Shown here one piece after another: positions 1 to 8,561 of a stretch of 27,737 bases of DNA. The position numbers were made by a program, and so were the translations under genes. The notes under the pieces are model-generated. The model searched no databases and was not told the origin of the DNA. It was given only the letters and a program-made list of their open reading frames with translations. Source of the stretch: WHTB01 sp050699035 (GTDB lineage Bacteria; Actinomycetota; Actinomycetes; Propionibacteriales; Nocardioidaceae); NCBI GenBank assembly GCA_050699035.1, contig JBOHDE010000020.1, positions 1 to 27,737 of the forward strand, read 5' to 3'. Positions within the stretch are counted from its first letter, which is position 1, and every line of letters begins with the position of its first letter.

Positions 1-125
1 GCAAGCGGCCCGCCCCCGGTCGGCTCCCTGTCAAGGTCGACGGCGTCACCCGAGACGGCTGCTCACCCCGGTGAGTGGGACGTTTCCGACGGACACGCCG
101 GCGTGTCGCGTCGAGAACGTCACAC
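1..125. other. Intergenic edge with two short palindromes
   Basis: No gene is supported here. The stretch lies just downstream of the leftward methyltransferase gene. It holds a perfect 16-bp palindrome GACACGCCGGCGTGTC (92-107) and a small hairpin CTCACC-CC-GGTGAG (62-75). Either could help end transcription of the methyltransferase gene, but neither has a T tract, so that role is a guess. Confidence 0.4.
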
Positions 126-1295
126 TCACCGGGAGGGGAGGGGGTCGACCAGGAGGACGGCGGCCTTCCCGGACAGTCGGGTGACGATGATGGTGGCGGT
201 CGCGTCCCCGTGCAGCGCTAGCCGCTTGCGCAGCAACTCGGGCGTGATGTCGACACCGCGCTTCTTGATGGTCAGCACGCCGATGCCGCGCTCGCGCAGG
301 GCCGCGCGGAGCGCCTTCTCGCGGAACGGCAGGGTGTCGGTCACCCGGTAGCCGCGGGCGAACGGCGTGTCGACGCGACGTGGCCCGGTGACGTACGCGA
401 TCCGGGGGTCGAGCAGGGTGCCGCCGACGAGCGCGGCGACCGCCGTGACCAGTCCGGCCCGGATCACCGCCGGGTCCGGCTCGTACACGAACGCCTGTGG
501 CCCGCCCACCACCGCCCCACCCGGGTCGTCGGCCTCGGTCATGGTCACCGCCGCCGGCAGCACCGTTGCGCGGCGGCGTACCCCGGCCAGCCGCCCGGAC
601 CACAGCGCCGCCTCCTTCAGCTCGCCGCCGTCGCTCACCCACTCCGCCTCGATCGCGTCGTCGAGCAGGTCGTGCGGGATGCCCGGGGCGACCTTCACGC
701 ACGACGCCCCGGTCTGCAGTTCGCGGACGAAGGACCACGACGGTGAGTACGCCTCCGGGTCGAACACTCGGCGGGTCGCGTCACGCCGCGCCGGGTCGGC
801 GAACACCGCGTCGAACCCGCCACGGTCCTGGTCCACGACGTCGCCGACGACCACCTCGCCGGCCAGCCCGAGGGCGGTCAGGTTGACCCGGGCCAGCTCG
901 GCGCGTAGCGGGTCGCGCTCCACGCCGACCACGGCGATGCCGGCCCGCGCGGCCGCCACCAGGTCGCCGCCGATGCCGCAGCCCAGGTCGAGCAGGCTGG
1001 TCACCCCGTGCTCACGCAGCCGGCCCGCCCGGTGCCGGGCGACCCTTCGCCGGGTGGCCTGCTCGAGGGCGTCCGGCGTGAACATCATGACGCCCGCGTC
1101 GGCGCCGAACTTGTCGCGGGCCCGGCGCCGCAGGTCGAGCTGGGTCATCGCCGCGGCGACCAGTTCGGCGGGGTGCTCGCGTCGCAGCCGGTCCGACAGC
1201 GCCAGCGCCGAGCCCCCGTCGTACTCCTGCTCGAGCAGTCCGAGCAGCGCCCGGCCGCCGGGGGAGAGCAGCGCCTGAAGGGTCGCGATGTGCAC
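126..1295 (-). CDS. Class I SAM-dependent methyltransferase, THUMP-like C-terminus
   Basis: A 389-residue protein starting at GTG (1295) and ending at TGA. It has a SAM-binding Rossmann fold: motif I LLDLGCGIGG lies at about residues 101-110, followed by an acidic end of strand two (GVERDP). A DAVFADPARRD segment near residue 155 resembles the post-I active-site region of RNA or protein methyltransferases. The C-terminal part (ERGIGVLTIKKRGVDI and onward) matches the THUMP-like domain that actinobacterial proteins of this family carry. The substrate is unknown; a nucleic-acid target is plausible from the fold. It is divergent from groES, so the two start regions share about 220 bp that include the CIRCE operator. 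Family assignment is good; function is not established. Confidence 0.8.
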   Translation of the reverse strand: MHIATLQALLSPGGRALLGLLEQEYDGGSALALSDRLRREHPAELVAAAMTQLDLRRRARDKFGADAGVMMFTPDALEQATRRRVARHRAGRLREHGVTSLLDLGCGIGGDLVAAARAGIAVVGVERDPLRAELARVNLTALGLAGEVVVGDVVDQDRGGFDAVFADPARRDATRRVFDPEAYSPSWSFVRELQTGASCVKVAPGIPHDLLDDAIEAEWVSDGGELKEAALWSGRLAGVRRRATVLPAAVTMTEADDPGGAVVGGPQAFVYEPDPAVIRAGLVTAVAALVGGTLLDPRIAYVTGPRRVDTPFARGYRVTDTLPFREKALRAALRERGIGVLTIKKRGVDITPELLRKRLALHGDATATIIVTRLSGKAAVLLVDPLPSR

Positions 1296-1322
1296 GGACC
1301 CATCGTCGCAAACTCGTAGTCG

Positions 1323-1349
1323 CTGGCACTCGGGTTGACCGAGTGCTAA
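1323..1349 (+). promoter_or_regulatory. CIRCE operator (HrcA binding site)
   Basis: The sequence is CTGGCACTC-N9-GAGTGCTAA, differing from the classical CIRCE (TTAGCACTC-N9-GAGTGCTAA) at only two positions of the left arm. HrcA binds CIRCE to repress groE operons. Its position upstream of groES and overlapping the -35 box fits direct repression. Confidence 0.9.
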
Positions 1350-1363
1350 GCACCGCCTAGATT
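1335..1363 (+). promoter_or_regulatory. Housekeeping-sigma promoter of groES-groEL1
   Basis: The -35 box is TTGACC (1335-1340) and the -10 box is TAGATT (1358-1363), 17 bp apart. The -35 lies exactly inside the 9-bp spacer of the CIRCE operator, so bound HrcA would block RNA polymerase. Transcription should start near 1370, giving a leader of about 145 nt before groES. Confidence 0.75.
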
Positions 1364-1368
1364 GGGCG

Positions 1369-1393
1369 TTGGCACTCTCCAGGTGAGTGTGCC
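1369..1393 (+). promoter_or_regulatory. Degenerate second CIRCE-like inverted repeat
   Basis: TTGGCACTC (1369-1377) is followed after 7 bp by GAGTGTGCC (1385-1393). The arms match CIRCE except for a shorter spacer and one extra base in the right arm. Two CIRCE copies upstream of groES are known in other actinobacteria. This copy sits at the predicted transcription start. Confidence 0.55.
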
Positions 1394-1514
1394 AGCGCGA
1401 TCAGGCCGCACGGCACCCGCGACGACGTGAGTCCGGATCGCACCTACCAGCAACCGTAAGCATCTGATTTCAGGATGTGCACCTCTCTCGTCCCGTGAAA
1501 GGGGAGGTCGACAA

Positions 1515-1811
1515 GTGTCGGTCAGCATCAAGCCGCTCGAGGACCGGATCCTCGTCAAGGCCCTCGAGGCCGAGCAGACCACGGCCTCGGGCCTGGTCAT
1601 CCCGGACACCGCCAAGGAGAAGCCCCAGGAGGGCGAGGTCCTGGCGACCGGTCCGGGCCGTGTCGACGACAACGGCAACCGCGTCCCGTTGGACGTGGCC
1701 GTTGGCGACAAGGTCATCTACTCGAAGTACGGCGGCACCGAGGTCAAGTACGACGGCGAGGAGTACCTCATCCTCTCTGCGCGCGACGTCCTCGCCGTCA
1801 TCGAGAAGTGA
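1515..1811 (+). CDS. groES: Co-chaperonin GroES (Cpn10)
   Basis: A 98-residue protein, normal for Cpn10. It is the lid of the GroEL folding chamber in the cytoplasm. The family hallmarks are the N-terminal SIKPLEDRILVK, the mobile-loop region EAEQTTASGLVIPD, the GPGRVDDNG segment and the C-terminal YSKYGGTEVKYDGEEYLILSA region (a continuous family signature, described by its ends). The start is GTG at 1515, chosen because GGGGAGGT (1501-1508) lies at good spacing and because the protein begins like other GroES proteins. It is the first gene of the groES-groEL1 operon and is under CIRCE/HrcA-type control. The ribosome site can pair with an upstream ACCTCTC (see findings). Confidence 0.97.
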   Translation: MSVSIKPLEDRILVKALEAEQTTASGLVIPDTAKEKPQEGEVLATGPGRVDDNGNRVPLDVAVGDKVIYSKYGGTEVKYDGEEYLILSARDVLAVIEK

Positions 1812-1842
1812 CCACCCGCATCATCTGAGTTCGCTCACGTCT

Positions 1843-1886
1843 GACCACCGCCCCGGGCGGCCCACTCGGGCCCTCGGGGCGTGGTC
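1843..1886 (+). other. Intercistronic stem-loop between groES and groEL1
   Basis: GACCAC-c-GCCCCG (1843-1855) pairs with CGGGGC-GTGGTC (1875-1886), a 12-bp stem with one bulged C. Its loop holds a smaller GGCCC/GGGCC hairpin. It ends two bases before the groEL1 ribosome binding site. It could mark an RNA-processing point or adjust the groES to groEL ratio. Confidence 0.5.
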
Positions 1887-1904
1887 GTGAAAGGGATATA
1901 CCCG

Positions 1905-3521
<1,617 letters not shown>

Positions 3522-3546
3522 CCGACCCGGCGACTCGACAGCCCGT

Positions 3547-3585
3547 CCGCAGGCCCCGCACTCGTACTGAGGGCGGGGCCTGCGG
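3547..3585 (+). terminator. Strong hairpin terminator after groEL1
   Basis: A perfect 13-bp stem pairs 3547-3559 with 3573-3585 around a 13-nt loop, 25 bp past the groEL1 stop. It lacks a T tract, as is usual for actinobacterial I-shaped terminators. Confidence 0.75.
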
Positions 3586-3729
3586 CGTCGGTGCTCAGCA
3601 TGTGTGGCTGGTCGCGGTCGGTGGACGTACGCCTGAATGCCTGGTTTCTGGCGGTCTGGCCTGGTCGCCGAGCGGACAGCCTAGGGCGATCGCTTCCCCA
3701 TCCGTCGCGATTCGGGTAACAATGGACAC

Positions 3730-3754
3730 GCCTGCGGTACGCAACTCCGCAGGC
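3730..3754 (+). other. Leader hairpin upstream of the sigma factor gene
   Basis: GCCTGCGG (3730-3737) pairs with CCGCAGGC (3747-3754) around 9 nt, ending 17 bp before the sigma factor ATG. The motif GTAAC (3716-3720) just upstream may belong to a promoter, but I cannot assign -35 and -10 boxes with confidence. Confidence 0.4.
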
Positions 3755-3771
3755 TCTGCCTTGGGGGTCAG

Positions 3772-4368
3772 ATGACAGTTCGCGCCGCCGAAGTCGACGA
3801 CGCACGTGAGCTCAGCCGCCTGGCACTCGATGCTCAGGAGGGTGAGCGAGGGGCGGTTGACCAGCTGATGGAGCGGGTCAGGCTGATCTCGCACCGCTAC
3901 TGCCGTGCCCGGTTGGCGACGTACGCGGGCGGGCTGCACGCAGCAGACGATGTTGCGCAGGAGGCCTGTATCGCCGTGCTCAAGGCACTGCCCCGCTATC
4001 GGGACCGCGGACGACCCTTCGAGGCGTTCGTGTACGGCATCACGGCTCGCAAGGTCGCCGACGTCCAGCGAAGCATCGTCCGCGGCGACCGTCCCACCGA
4101 CGACCTCCCCGACGACGTCGACGACGCGCCGACTCCCGAGGAGCACGCCCTCAACGCTGCGGACCTCCGTCAGGCGATGATGCTGCTCGACGAGCTGCCC
4201 GAGAAACTGCGCGAGGTCGTCGTGCTGCGGGTCGCAGCCGGCATGACGGCTGAGGAGACCGGACGTTCGCTGGGAATGACGGCCGGCGCCGTGCGGGTTG
4301 CTCAGCATCGGGCCATCACGCGTCTGCGACAGCTCGCCGCGACGATGAGAGGGGGCGACCGTGCCTGA
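3772..4368 (+). CDS. sigD: ECF-type RNA polymerase sigma factor, SigD/ShbA group
   Basis: A 198-residue sigma-70 family factor with only regions 2 and 4. Region 2 covers about residues 45-105 (AADDVAQEACIAVL, then the FEAFVYGITARKVADV segment with promoter-melting aromatic residues). Region 4 covers about 140-190 (LPEKLREVVVLR, then the helix-turn-helix MTAEETGRSLGMTAGAVRVA). The position between groEL1 and guaB2 is that of M. tuberculosis sigD and Streptomyces shbA; ShbA drives the principal sigma gene hrdB in Streptomyces. The start ATG has a weak GGGGG ribosome site. The gene overlaps its anti-sigma partner by 8 bp (GTGCCTGA), pointing to coupled translation. The orthologous group is inferred from synteny and length. 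Confidence 0.9.
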   Translation: MTVRAAEVDDARELSRLALDAQEGERGAVDQLMERVRLISHRYCRARLATYAGGLHAADDVAQEACIAVLKALPRYRDRGRPFEAFVYGITARKVADVQRSIVRGDRPTDDLPDDVDDAPTPEEHALNAADLRQAMMLLDELPEKLREVVVLRVAAGMTAEETGRSLGMTAGAVRVAQHRAITRLRQLAATMRGGDRA

Positions 4369-5461
4369 TCTCGCCGATCTCGCTGCGACCGACGCGCTCC
4401 TCGATGCGCTCGGCTCACGCCAGACCTCCTTCTCCGACGACCCGGCCGTCGACCCGCTGCTGGCACTGGCGGCGCTGGCACAAGACCCGCCGCTGCCGCC
4501 GATGGTCGAGATTCCCGCAGCGTTCGACCTGCGCTCGGTCGCCGACCGCCGGTTCGCGCTGCGCTCGCTGGCGGCTGGCGTAGCCGCGGTGGGTGTGCTC
4601 TCCACCGGCGGCGTCTCGGCCGCGATGACGGGTGACCCGCTGCGTCCGGTCGAGACGGTGCTCAACCAGTTCAACGGGCACCAGCAGAAGGTGCCGCCGA
4701 AGCAGGACCTGCCGTACGGCGTCGTCGAGGTGCCCGCACAGCAGAGCGTCGACGTGCTGTCCGACCCCAACGCGAGCGCTCAGTCGACGGTCGACGCCAT
4801 CGCCGAGCTGATCCGCCAGGCGGCCTGGACACCGAGCATCGCGCGGGCCACGGTCCCGCGGGTGTGGATGCCCGACTCCCGGTGGGACGCCGAAGCACGC
4901 CCGTCCGACAGCGCCGCCCAGTCGCAGCCGAATACCACGGCGCCGCGTTCGGCCGACCCGCCGGCCCCGCCGCCCGGTAGCCCCGAGCCGGGTTCGTCCG
5001 CGCCGCCCAGCACCGAGCCGGGTACGTCCGCGCCGCCCAGCACCGAGCCTGGTACGTCCACGCCGCCCACCACCGAGCCGGGTACGTCCACGCCGCCGAG
5101 CGACGGCACCGATGGGGCCACCGACCCCGACGGCACCGACCCCGACGGGACGGATCCGGACGGGACGGACCCCGACGGCACCGACCCGGACGGGACTGAC
5201 TCCGACGGGACCGACCCCGACGCCGAGCCCGAGGGCGGCGACTCGACTACCAGCGACCCGGCGACCGAGCCCGACTCGTCGACGGACACGCAGATCCCCA
5301 CCTCGTCCTCGAGCACCGGCCTGGAGGCGGCACCGGCGGACAGCTCTGGCGGCGAAACGGCCGGCGAGACGTCCAGTGAGCCGGCGGACGAGACCGCCGC
5401 TCAGCCTGAGCAAGAGTCCGCCGGAGAACCCACCGGCGAGCCCACGTCAGAACCCGCCTGA
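4361..5461 (+). CDS. rsdA: RsdA-like membrane anti-sigma-D factor
   Basis: A 366-residue protein. The N-terminal cytoplasmic part (about 1-62, with LADLAATDALLDALG and DPLLALAALAQDP) resembles the sigma-binding segment of anti-SigD RsdA. It has no HxxxCxxC zinc motif, unlike most ECF anti-sigmas. One membrane span is at about 66-88. The rest is outside the membrane and low in complexity: three to four 10-residue GTSAPPSTEP units, then about seven DPDGT units, then an acidic Ser/Thr/Glu tail. The 8-bp overlap with the sigma gene supports the pairing, as in M. tuberculosis sigD-rsdA. Release of the sigma factor by proteolysis of such proteins is known for the family and is an inference here. 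Confidence 0.82.
   Translation: MPDLADLAATDALLDALGSRQTSFSDDPAVDPLLALAALAQDPPLPPMVEIPAAFDLRSVADRRFALRSLAAGVAAVGVLSTGGVSAAMTGDPLRPVETVLNQFNGHQQKVPPKQDLPYGVVEVPAQQSVDVLSDPNASAQSTVDAIAELIRQAAWTPSIARATVPRVWMPDSRWDAEARPSDSAAQSQPNTTAPRSADPPAPPPGSPEPGSSAPPSTEPGTSAPPSTEPGTSTPPTTEPGTSTPPSDGTDGATDPDGTDPDGTDPDGTDPDGTDPDGTDSDGTDPDAEPEGGDSTTSDPATEPDSSTDTQIPTSSSSTGLEAAPADSSGGETAGETSSEPADETAAQPEQESAGEPTGEPTSEPA
4991..5105 (+). repeat. 30-bp tandem repeats in the anti-sigma gene
   Basis: Units begin at 4991, 5021, 5051 and 5081 (last partial) and encode GSSAPPSTEP-type decapeptides. The unit is a multiple of three, so changes in copy number would stay in frame. Confidence 0.85.
5123..5227 (+). repeat. 15-bp tandem repeats encoding DPDGT
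   Basis: About seven units of 15 bp encode DPDGT, DSDGT and a final DPDAE. Codons vary between units (GGC/GGG, ACC/ACG, CCC/CCG), so the repeat is kept more strictly in protein than in DNA. Confidence 0.85.
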
Positions 5462-5524
5462 ACGAGTCGCCGTCCTGGCCGACACCCCGGCGACCACCGG
5501 GTCCGTCGGCTGACGCCGCGGGGA

Positions 5525-5530
5525 TAGACT
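5525..5530 (+). promoter_or_regulatory. Probable -10 box of guaB2
   Basis: TAGACT lies about 80 bp before the guaB2 start. The same hexamer precedes guaA at 12108. No convincing -35 box is seen. The predicted leader is about 70 nt. Confidence 0.5.
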
Positions 5531-5608
5531 GACGCTCACGCCCCCTGACCTTGCTGGTTCTGGCGTTCCCGCCGGGCGCCTGACCGCACCACCTGCGTGA
5601 GAGGTGAC

Positions 5609-7126
5609 ATGGACCTGACGCCCACCGGAGTGCCCGACAAGTTCGCCGCCCTCGGCCTCACCTTCGATGACGTCCTGCTGCTGCCCGGCGAGACCGACGT
5701 CGTGCCGAGTGAGGTCGACACGACCTCACGGCTGACCCGCGGGATCGACGTCTCGATGCCGCTGATCTCCAGCGCGATGGACACGGTCACCGAGGCCCGG
5801 ATGGCGATCGCGATCGCGCGGCAGGGTGGCATGGGTGTCCTACACCGCAACCTCTCGGTCGACGACCAGGCCGGCCAAGTGGACCTGGTCAAGCGGTCCG
5901 AGTCGGGGATGATCACCAACCCGGTCACCGTGCCGCCCGACGTCACGCTCGAGGATCTGGACGAGCTGTGTGGGCGCTTCCGGGTGTCGGGCCTCCCGGT
6001 GGTCGACGAGGAGAAGGTCCTGCTCGGCATCATCACCAACCGTGACTTGCGCTTCGTGCCGAGCCGCGAGTGGTCGACGCGACTGGTCCGCCAGGTGATG
6101 ACCCCGATGCCGATCGTGACCGCGCCCGTCGGCATCGCCTCCGAGGACGCCGCCGCGCTGCTGGCCAAGCACAAGATCGAGAAGCTGCCGCTGGTCGACG
6201 AGCACGGGCGGCTCACCGGGCTGATCACAGTCAAGGACTTCGTGAAGTCCGAGCAGTACCCCGGTGCCACCAAGGACGCCGACGGCCGGCTGGTCGTCGG
6301 TGCTGCGGTCGGCTACTTCGGCGACGCGTGGGAGCGGGCAACCGCTCTGGTCGAGGCTGGCGTCGACGTGCTCGTACCCGACGTGGCCAACGGACATGCC
6401 CGGCTGATGCTCGACCTGGTTCGCCGGCTGAAGAGTGACCCCGCGACCAAGCATGTGCAGGTCATCGGCGGCAACGTCGCGACCCGGGCAGGAGCCCAGG
6501 CGCTGGTCGACGCGGGCGTCGACGCCGTCAAGGTGGGCGTCGGCCCCGGCTCGATCTGCACCACCAGGGTCGTCGCCGGGGTGGGCGTACCCCAGGTCAC
6601 GGCGATCTACGACGCGGCGCTGGCGTGCCGCCCGGCCGGCGTACCCGTGATCGGGGACGGCGGGCTGCAGTTCTCCGGGGACATCGCCAAGGCCCTGGTC
6701 GCCGGTGCCGACACGGTCATGCTCGGCTCGCTGCTGGCCGGCTGCGAGGAGAGCCCGGGCGAGCTGGTCTTCGTCAACGGCAAGCAGTTCAAGAACTACC
6801 GGGGGATGGGCTCGCTCGGCGCGATGGCCTCGCGTGGCAAGGCGTCGTACTCGAAGGACCGGTACTTCCAGGCCGACGTCACCAGCGACGACAAGATCGT
6901 GCCCGAGGGCATCGAGGGCCAGGTCCCGTACCGTGGCCCGCTGTCGGCCGTGGCCCACCAGCTGATCGGCGGCCTGCAGCAATCGATGTTCTACGTCGGT
7001 GCGCACACCATCCCCGAGCTGCAGGAGCGGGGCCAGTTCGTCCGCATCACGTCGGCCGGGCTCAAGGAGAGCCACCCGCACGACATCCAGATGACGGTCG
7101 AGGCGCCCAACTACTCGAGTCGCTGA
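5609..7126 (+). CDS. guaB2: IMP dehydrogenase with CBS domains
   Basis: A 505-residue IMP dehydrogenase, which oxidises IMP to XMP with NAD+, the committed step of GMP synthesis. The N-terminal barrel begins with ALGLTFDDVLLLPGE and SAMDTVTE. Two CBS motifs lie at about residues 110-230. The catalytic loop GPGSICTTR carries Cys317, which forms the thioimidate with IMP. The flap (MGSLGAM, then YFQ) and the potassium-site region are present, so the enzyme looks complete. I start at ATG 5609 behind GAGAGGTGA; an in-frame GTG at 5597 would add four residues. It is followed by guaB3 after 49 bp, as in mycobacteria, where guaB2 is the essential IMPDH. Confidence 0.95.
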   Translation: MDLTPTGVPDKFAALGLTFDDVLLLPGETDVVPSEVDTTSRLTRGIDVSMPLISSAMDTVTEARMAIAIARQGGMGVLHRNLSVDDQAGQVDLVKRSESGMITNPVTVPPDVTLEDLDELCGRFRVSGLPVVDEEKVLLGIITNRDLRFVPSREWSTRLVRQVMTPMPIVTAPVGIASEDAAALLAKHKIEKLPLVDEHGRLTGLITVKDFVKSEQYPGATKDADGRLVVGAAVGYFGDAWERATALVEAGVDVLVPDVANGHARLMLDLVRRLKSDPATKHVQVIGGNVATRAGAQALVDAGVDAVKVGVGPGSICTTRVVAGVGVPQVTAIYDAALACRPAGVPVIGDGGLQFSGDIAKALVAGADTVMLGSLLAGCEESPGELVFVNGKQFKNYRGMGSLGAMASRGKASYSKDRYFQADVTSDDKIVPEGIEGQVPYRGPLSAVAHQLIGGLQQSMFYVGAHTIPELQERGQFVRITSAGLKESHPHDIQMTVEAPNYSSR

Positions 7127-7175
7127 GGCAGACTCTCCACCGACCGCGCACGCCGCCCAGGAAGCAAGGACCCGC

Positions 7176-8279
7176 ATGGAGATCGAGATCGGTCGCGCCA
7201 AGCGTGGCCGCCGCGCCTACTCCTTCGACGACATCGCCATCGTGCCGAGCCGGCGCACCCGTGACCCCGAGGAGGTCTCGGTGGCCTGGCAGATCGACGC
7301 CTACCGGTTCGAGATCCCGGTGCTCGCGGCGCCGATGGACAGTGTGATGTCGCCGGAGACCGCGATCGAGTTCGGCAAGCACGGTGGTCTCGGGGTGCTC
7401 GACCTCGAGGGCCTGTGGACGCGGTATGCCGACCCCGACCCGCTGCTCGAGGAGGTCACGGCGCTGCGCGGCCCGCAGGCCACCCAGCGGCTGCAGCAGA
7501 TCTATGCCGAGCCGATCCGGCCCGAGCTGATCACCGAGCGGGTGCGCCAGATGCGTGCGGCCGGTGTCACGGTGGCGGGCGCGCTGTCGCCGCAGCGGAC
7601 CAAGCAGTTCGCCAAGGTCGTGGTCGACGCGGGCGTCGACCTGTTCGTCATCCGGGGTACGACGGTGTCGGCCGAGCACGTGTCCGGCCAGGCCGAGCCG
7701 CTCAACCTCAAGGAGTTCATCTACGAGCTCGACGTCCCGGTCATCGTCGGCGGCTGCGCGACCTACCAGGCGGCACTGCACCTGATGCGCACCGGCGCGG
7801 CCGGCGTGCTGGTCGGCTTCGGCGGCGGGGCGGCCCACACGACTCGCACCGTGCTCGGTCTTGCCGTACCCATGGCCACCGCGGTCGCCGACGTCGCCGC
7901 CGCCCGCCGCGACTACCTCGACGAGTCCGGCGGCCGCTATGTGCACGTGATCGCGGACGGGTCGGTCGGCCGCTCCGGCGACGTCGCGAAGGCTGTTGCC
8001 TGCGGTGCCGACGCCGTCATGGTCGGGTCGCCGCTGGCCCGGGCCAGCGAGGCACCGGGACGCGGGTTCCACTGGGGCGCCGAGGCCTGGCACCCGGAGC
8101 TGCCGCGTGGCGAGCGGGTCGAGATCGGCACGGTCGGGTCGATGGCCGACATTCTGTTCGGGCCGTCCCGGATCGCCGATGGCACGATGAACCTGGTCGG
8201 CGCGCTGCGCCGGGCGCTGGCCACGACCGGCTACACCGAGCTCAAGGAGTTCCAGCGGGTCGAGGTCGTCGTCCAGTAG
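7176..8279 (+). CDS. guaB3: GuaB3 family IMP dehydrogenase-related protein
   Basis: A 367-residue homologue of IMPDH lacking the CBS domains. It keeps the barrel start (RGRRAYSFDDIAIVPS, AAPMDSVMS) and the phosphate loops (ADGSVGRSGDVAKAVACGADAVMVG). Where guaB2 has GPGSICTTR this protein has GFGGGAAHTTR, so the catalytic cysteine is absent at the expected site. GuaB3 proteins are usual beside guaB2 in actinobacteria. Because the nucleophile is missing, ordinary IMPDH activity is unlikely; a related nucleotide-reductase or regulatory role is possible. The ribosome site is AAGGA just before ATG 7176. It probably shares the guaB2 transcript. Confidence 0.92.
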   Translation: MEIEIGRAKRGRRAYSFDDIAIVPSRRTRDPEEVSVAWQIDAYRFEIPVLAAPMDSVMSPETAIEFGKHGGLGVLDLEGLWTRYADPDPLLEEVTALRGPQATQRLQQIYAEPIRPELITERVRQMRAAGVTVAGALSPQRTKQFAKVVVDAGVDLFVIRGTTVSAEHVSGQAEPLNLKEFIYELDVPVIVGGCATYQAALHLMRTGAAGVLVGFGGGAAHTTRTVLGLAVPMATAVADVAAARRDYLDESGGRYVHVIADGSVGRSGDVAKAVACGADAVMVGSPLARASEAPGRGFHWGAEAWHPELPRGERVEIGTVGSMADILFGPSRIADGTMNLVGALRRALATTGYTELKEFQRVEVVVQ

Positions 8280-8327
8280 ATCGGCCCGGTGTGCGGCGCC
8301 GAGCGCCATCCGGGACGGCCGTCAAAC

Positions 8328-8401
8328 TTTGCCCAATTGGGCAAAATTCGACCTCGAACCGGCGTGAACCGGGTCGAAGATTGCCCAATTGGGCGATCTT
8401 C
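8328..8401. repeat. Nested inverted repeat with two GCCCAATTGGGC palindromes
   Basis: A perfect 18-bp palindrome (8328-8345) and an imperfect 26-bp palindrome (8376-8401) share the core GCCCAATTGGGC. Their centres are 52 bp apart. TTCGACC (8347-8353) and GGTCGAA (8372-8378) are symmetric about the same midpoint (8362.5), so the whole block is also one large inverted repeat with arms of about 23 bp (21 matching). It lies 48 bp after guaB3 and may terminate that transcript or act as an operator or REP-like element. Confidence 0.8.
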
Positions 8402-8549
8402 TACGCGCTGGTGAGCCGCCCACACCCGGACTGTCGGCTCGCACCGGCGGGACGAGGTCACGGGAGCGACCAGACCGGTCGACCGCGAACTCGCACTGGG
8501 TGGTCTCAGATCCATTACCGATGGGTAGCCAGCGAGCAGCCGCTGTACG

Positions 8550-8555
8550 TACTCT
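8550..8555 (+). promoter_or_regulatory. Probable -10 box of a leaderless transcript
   Basis: TACTCT lies exactly 6 bp before ATG 8562, and no ribosome binding site is visible. This is the layout of actinobacterial leaderless genes, with transcription starting at the A of ATG. Confidence 0.5.
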
Positions 8556-8561
8556 CGGTAT

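Noticed and set aside
4991..5227. Repeats considered as a CRISPR array
   Set aside because: Units are contiguous without spacers, lie in a coding frame and encode regular peptides.
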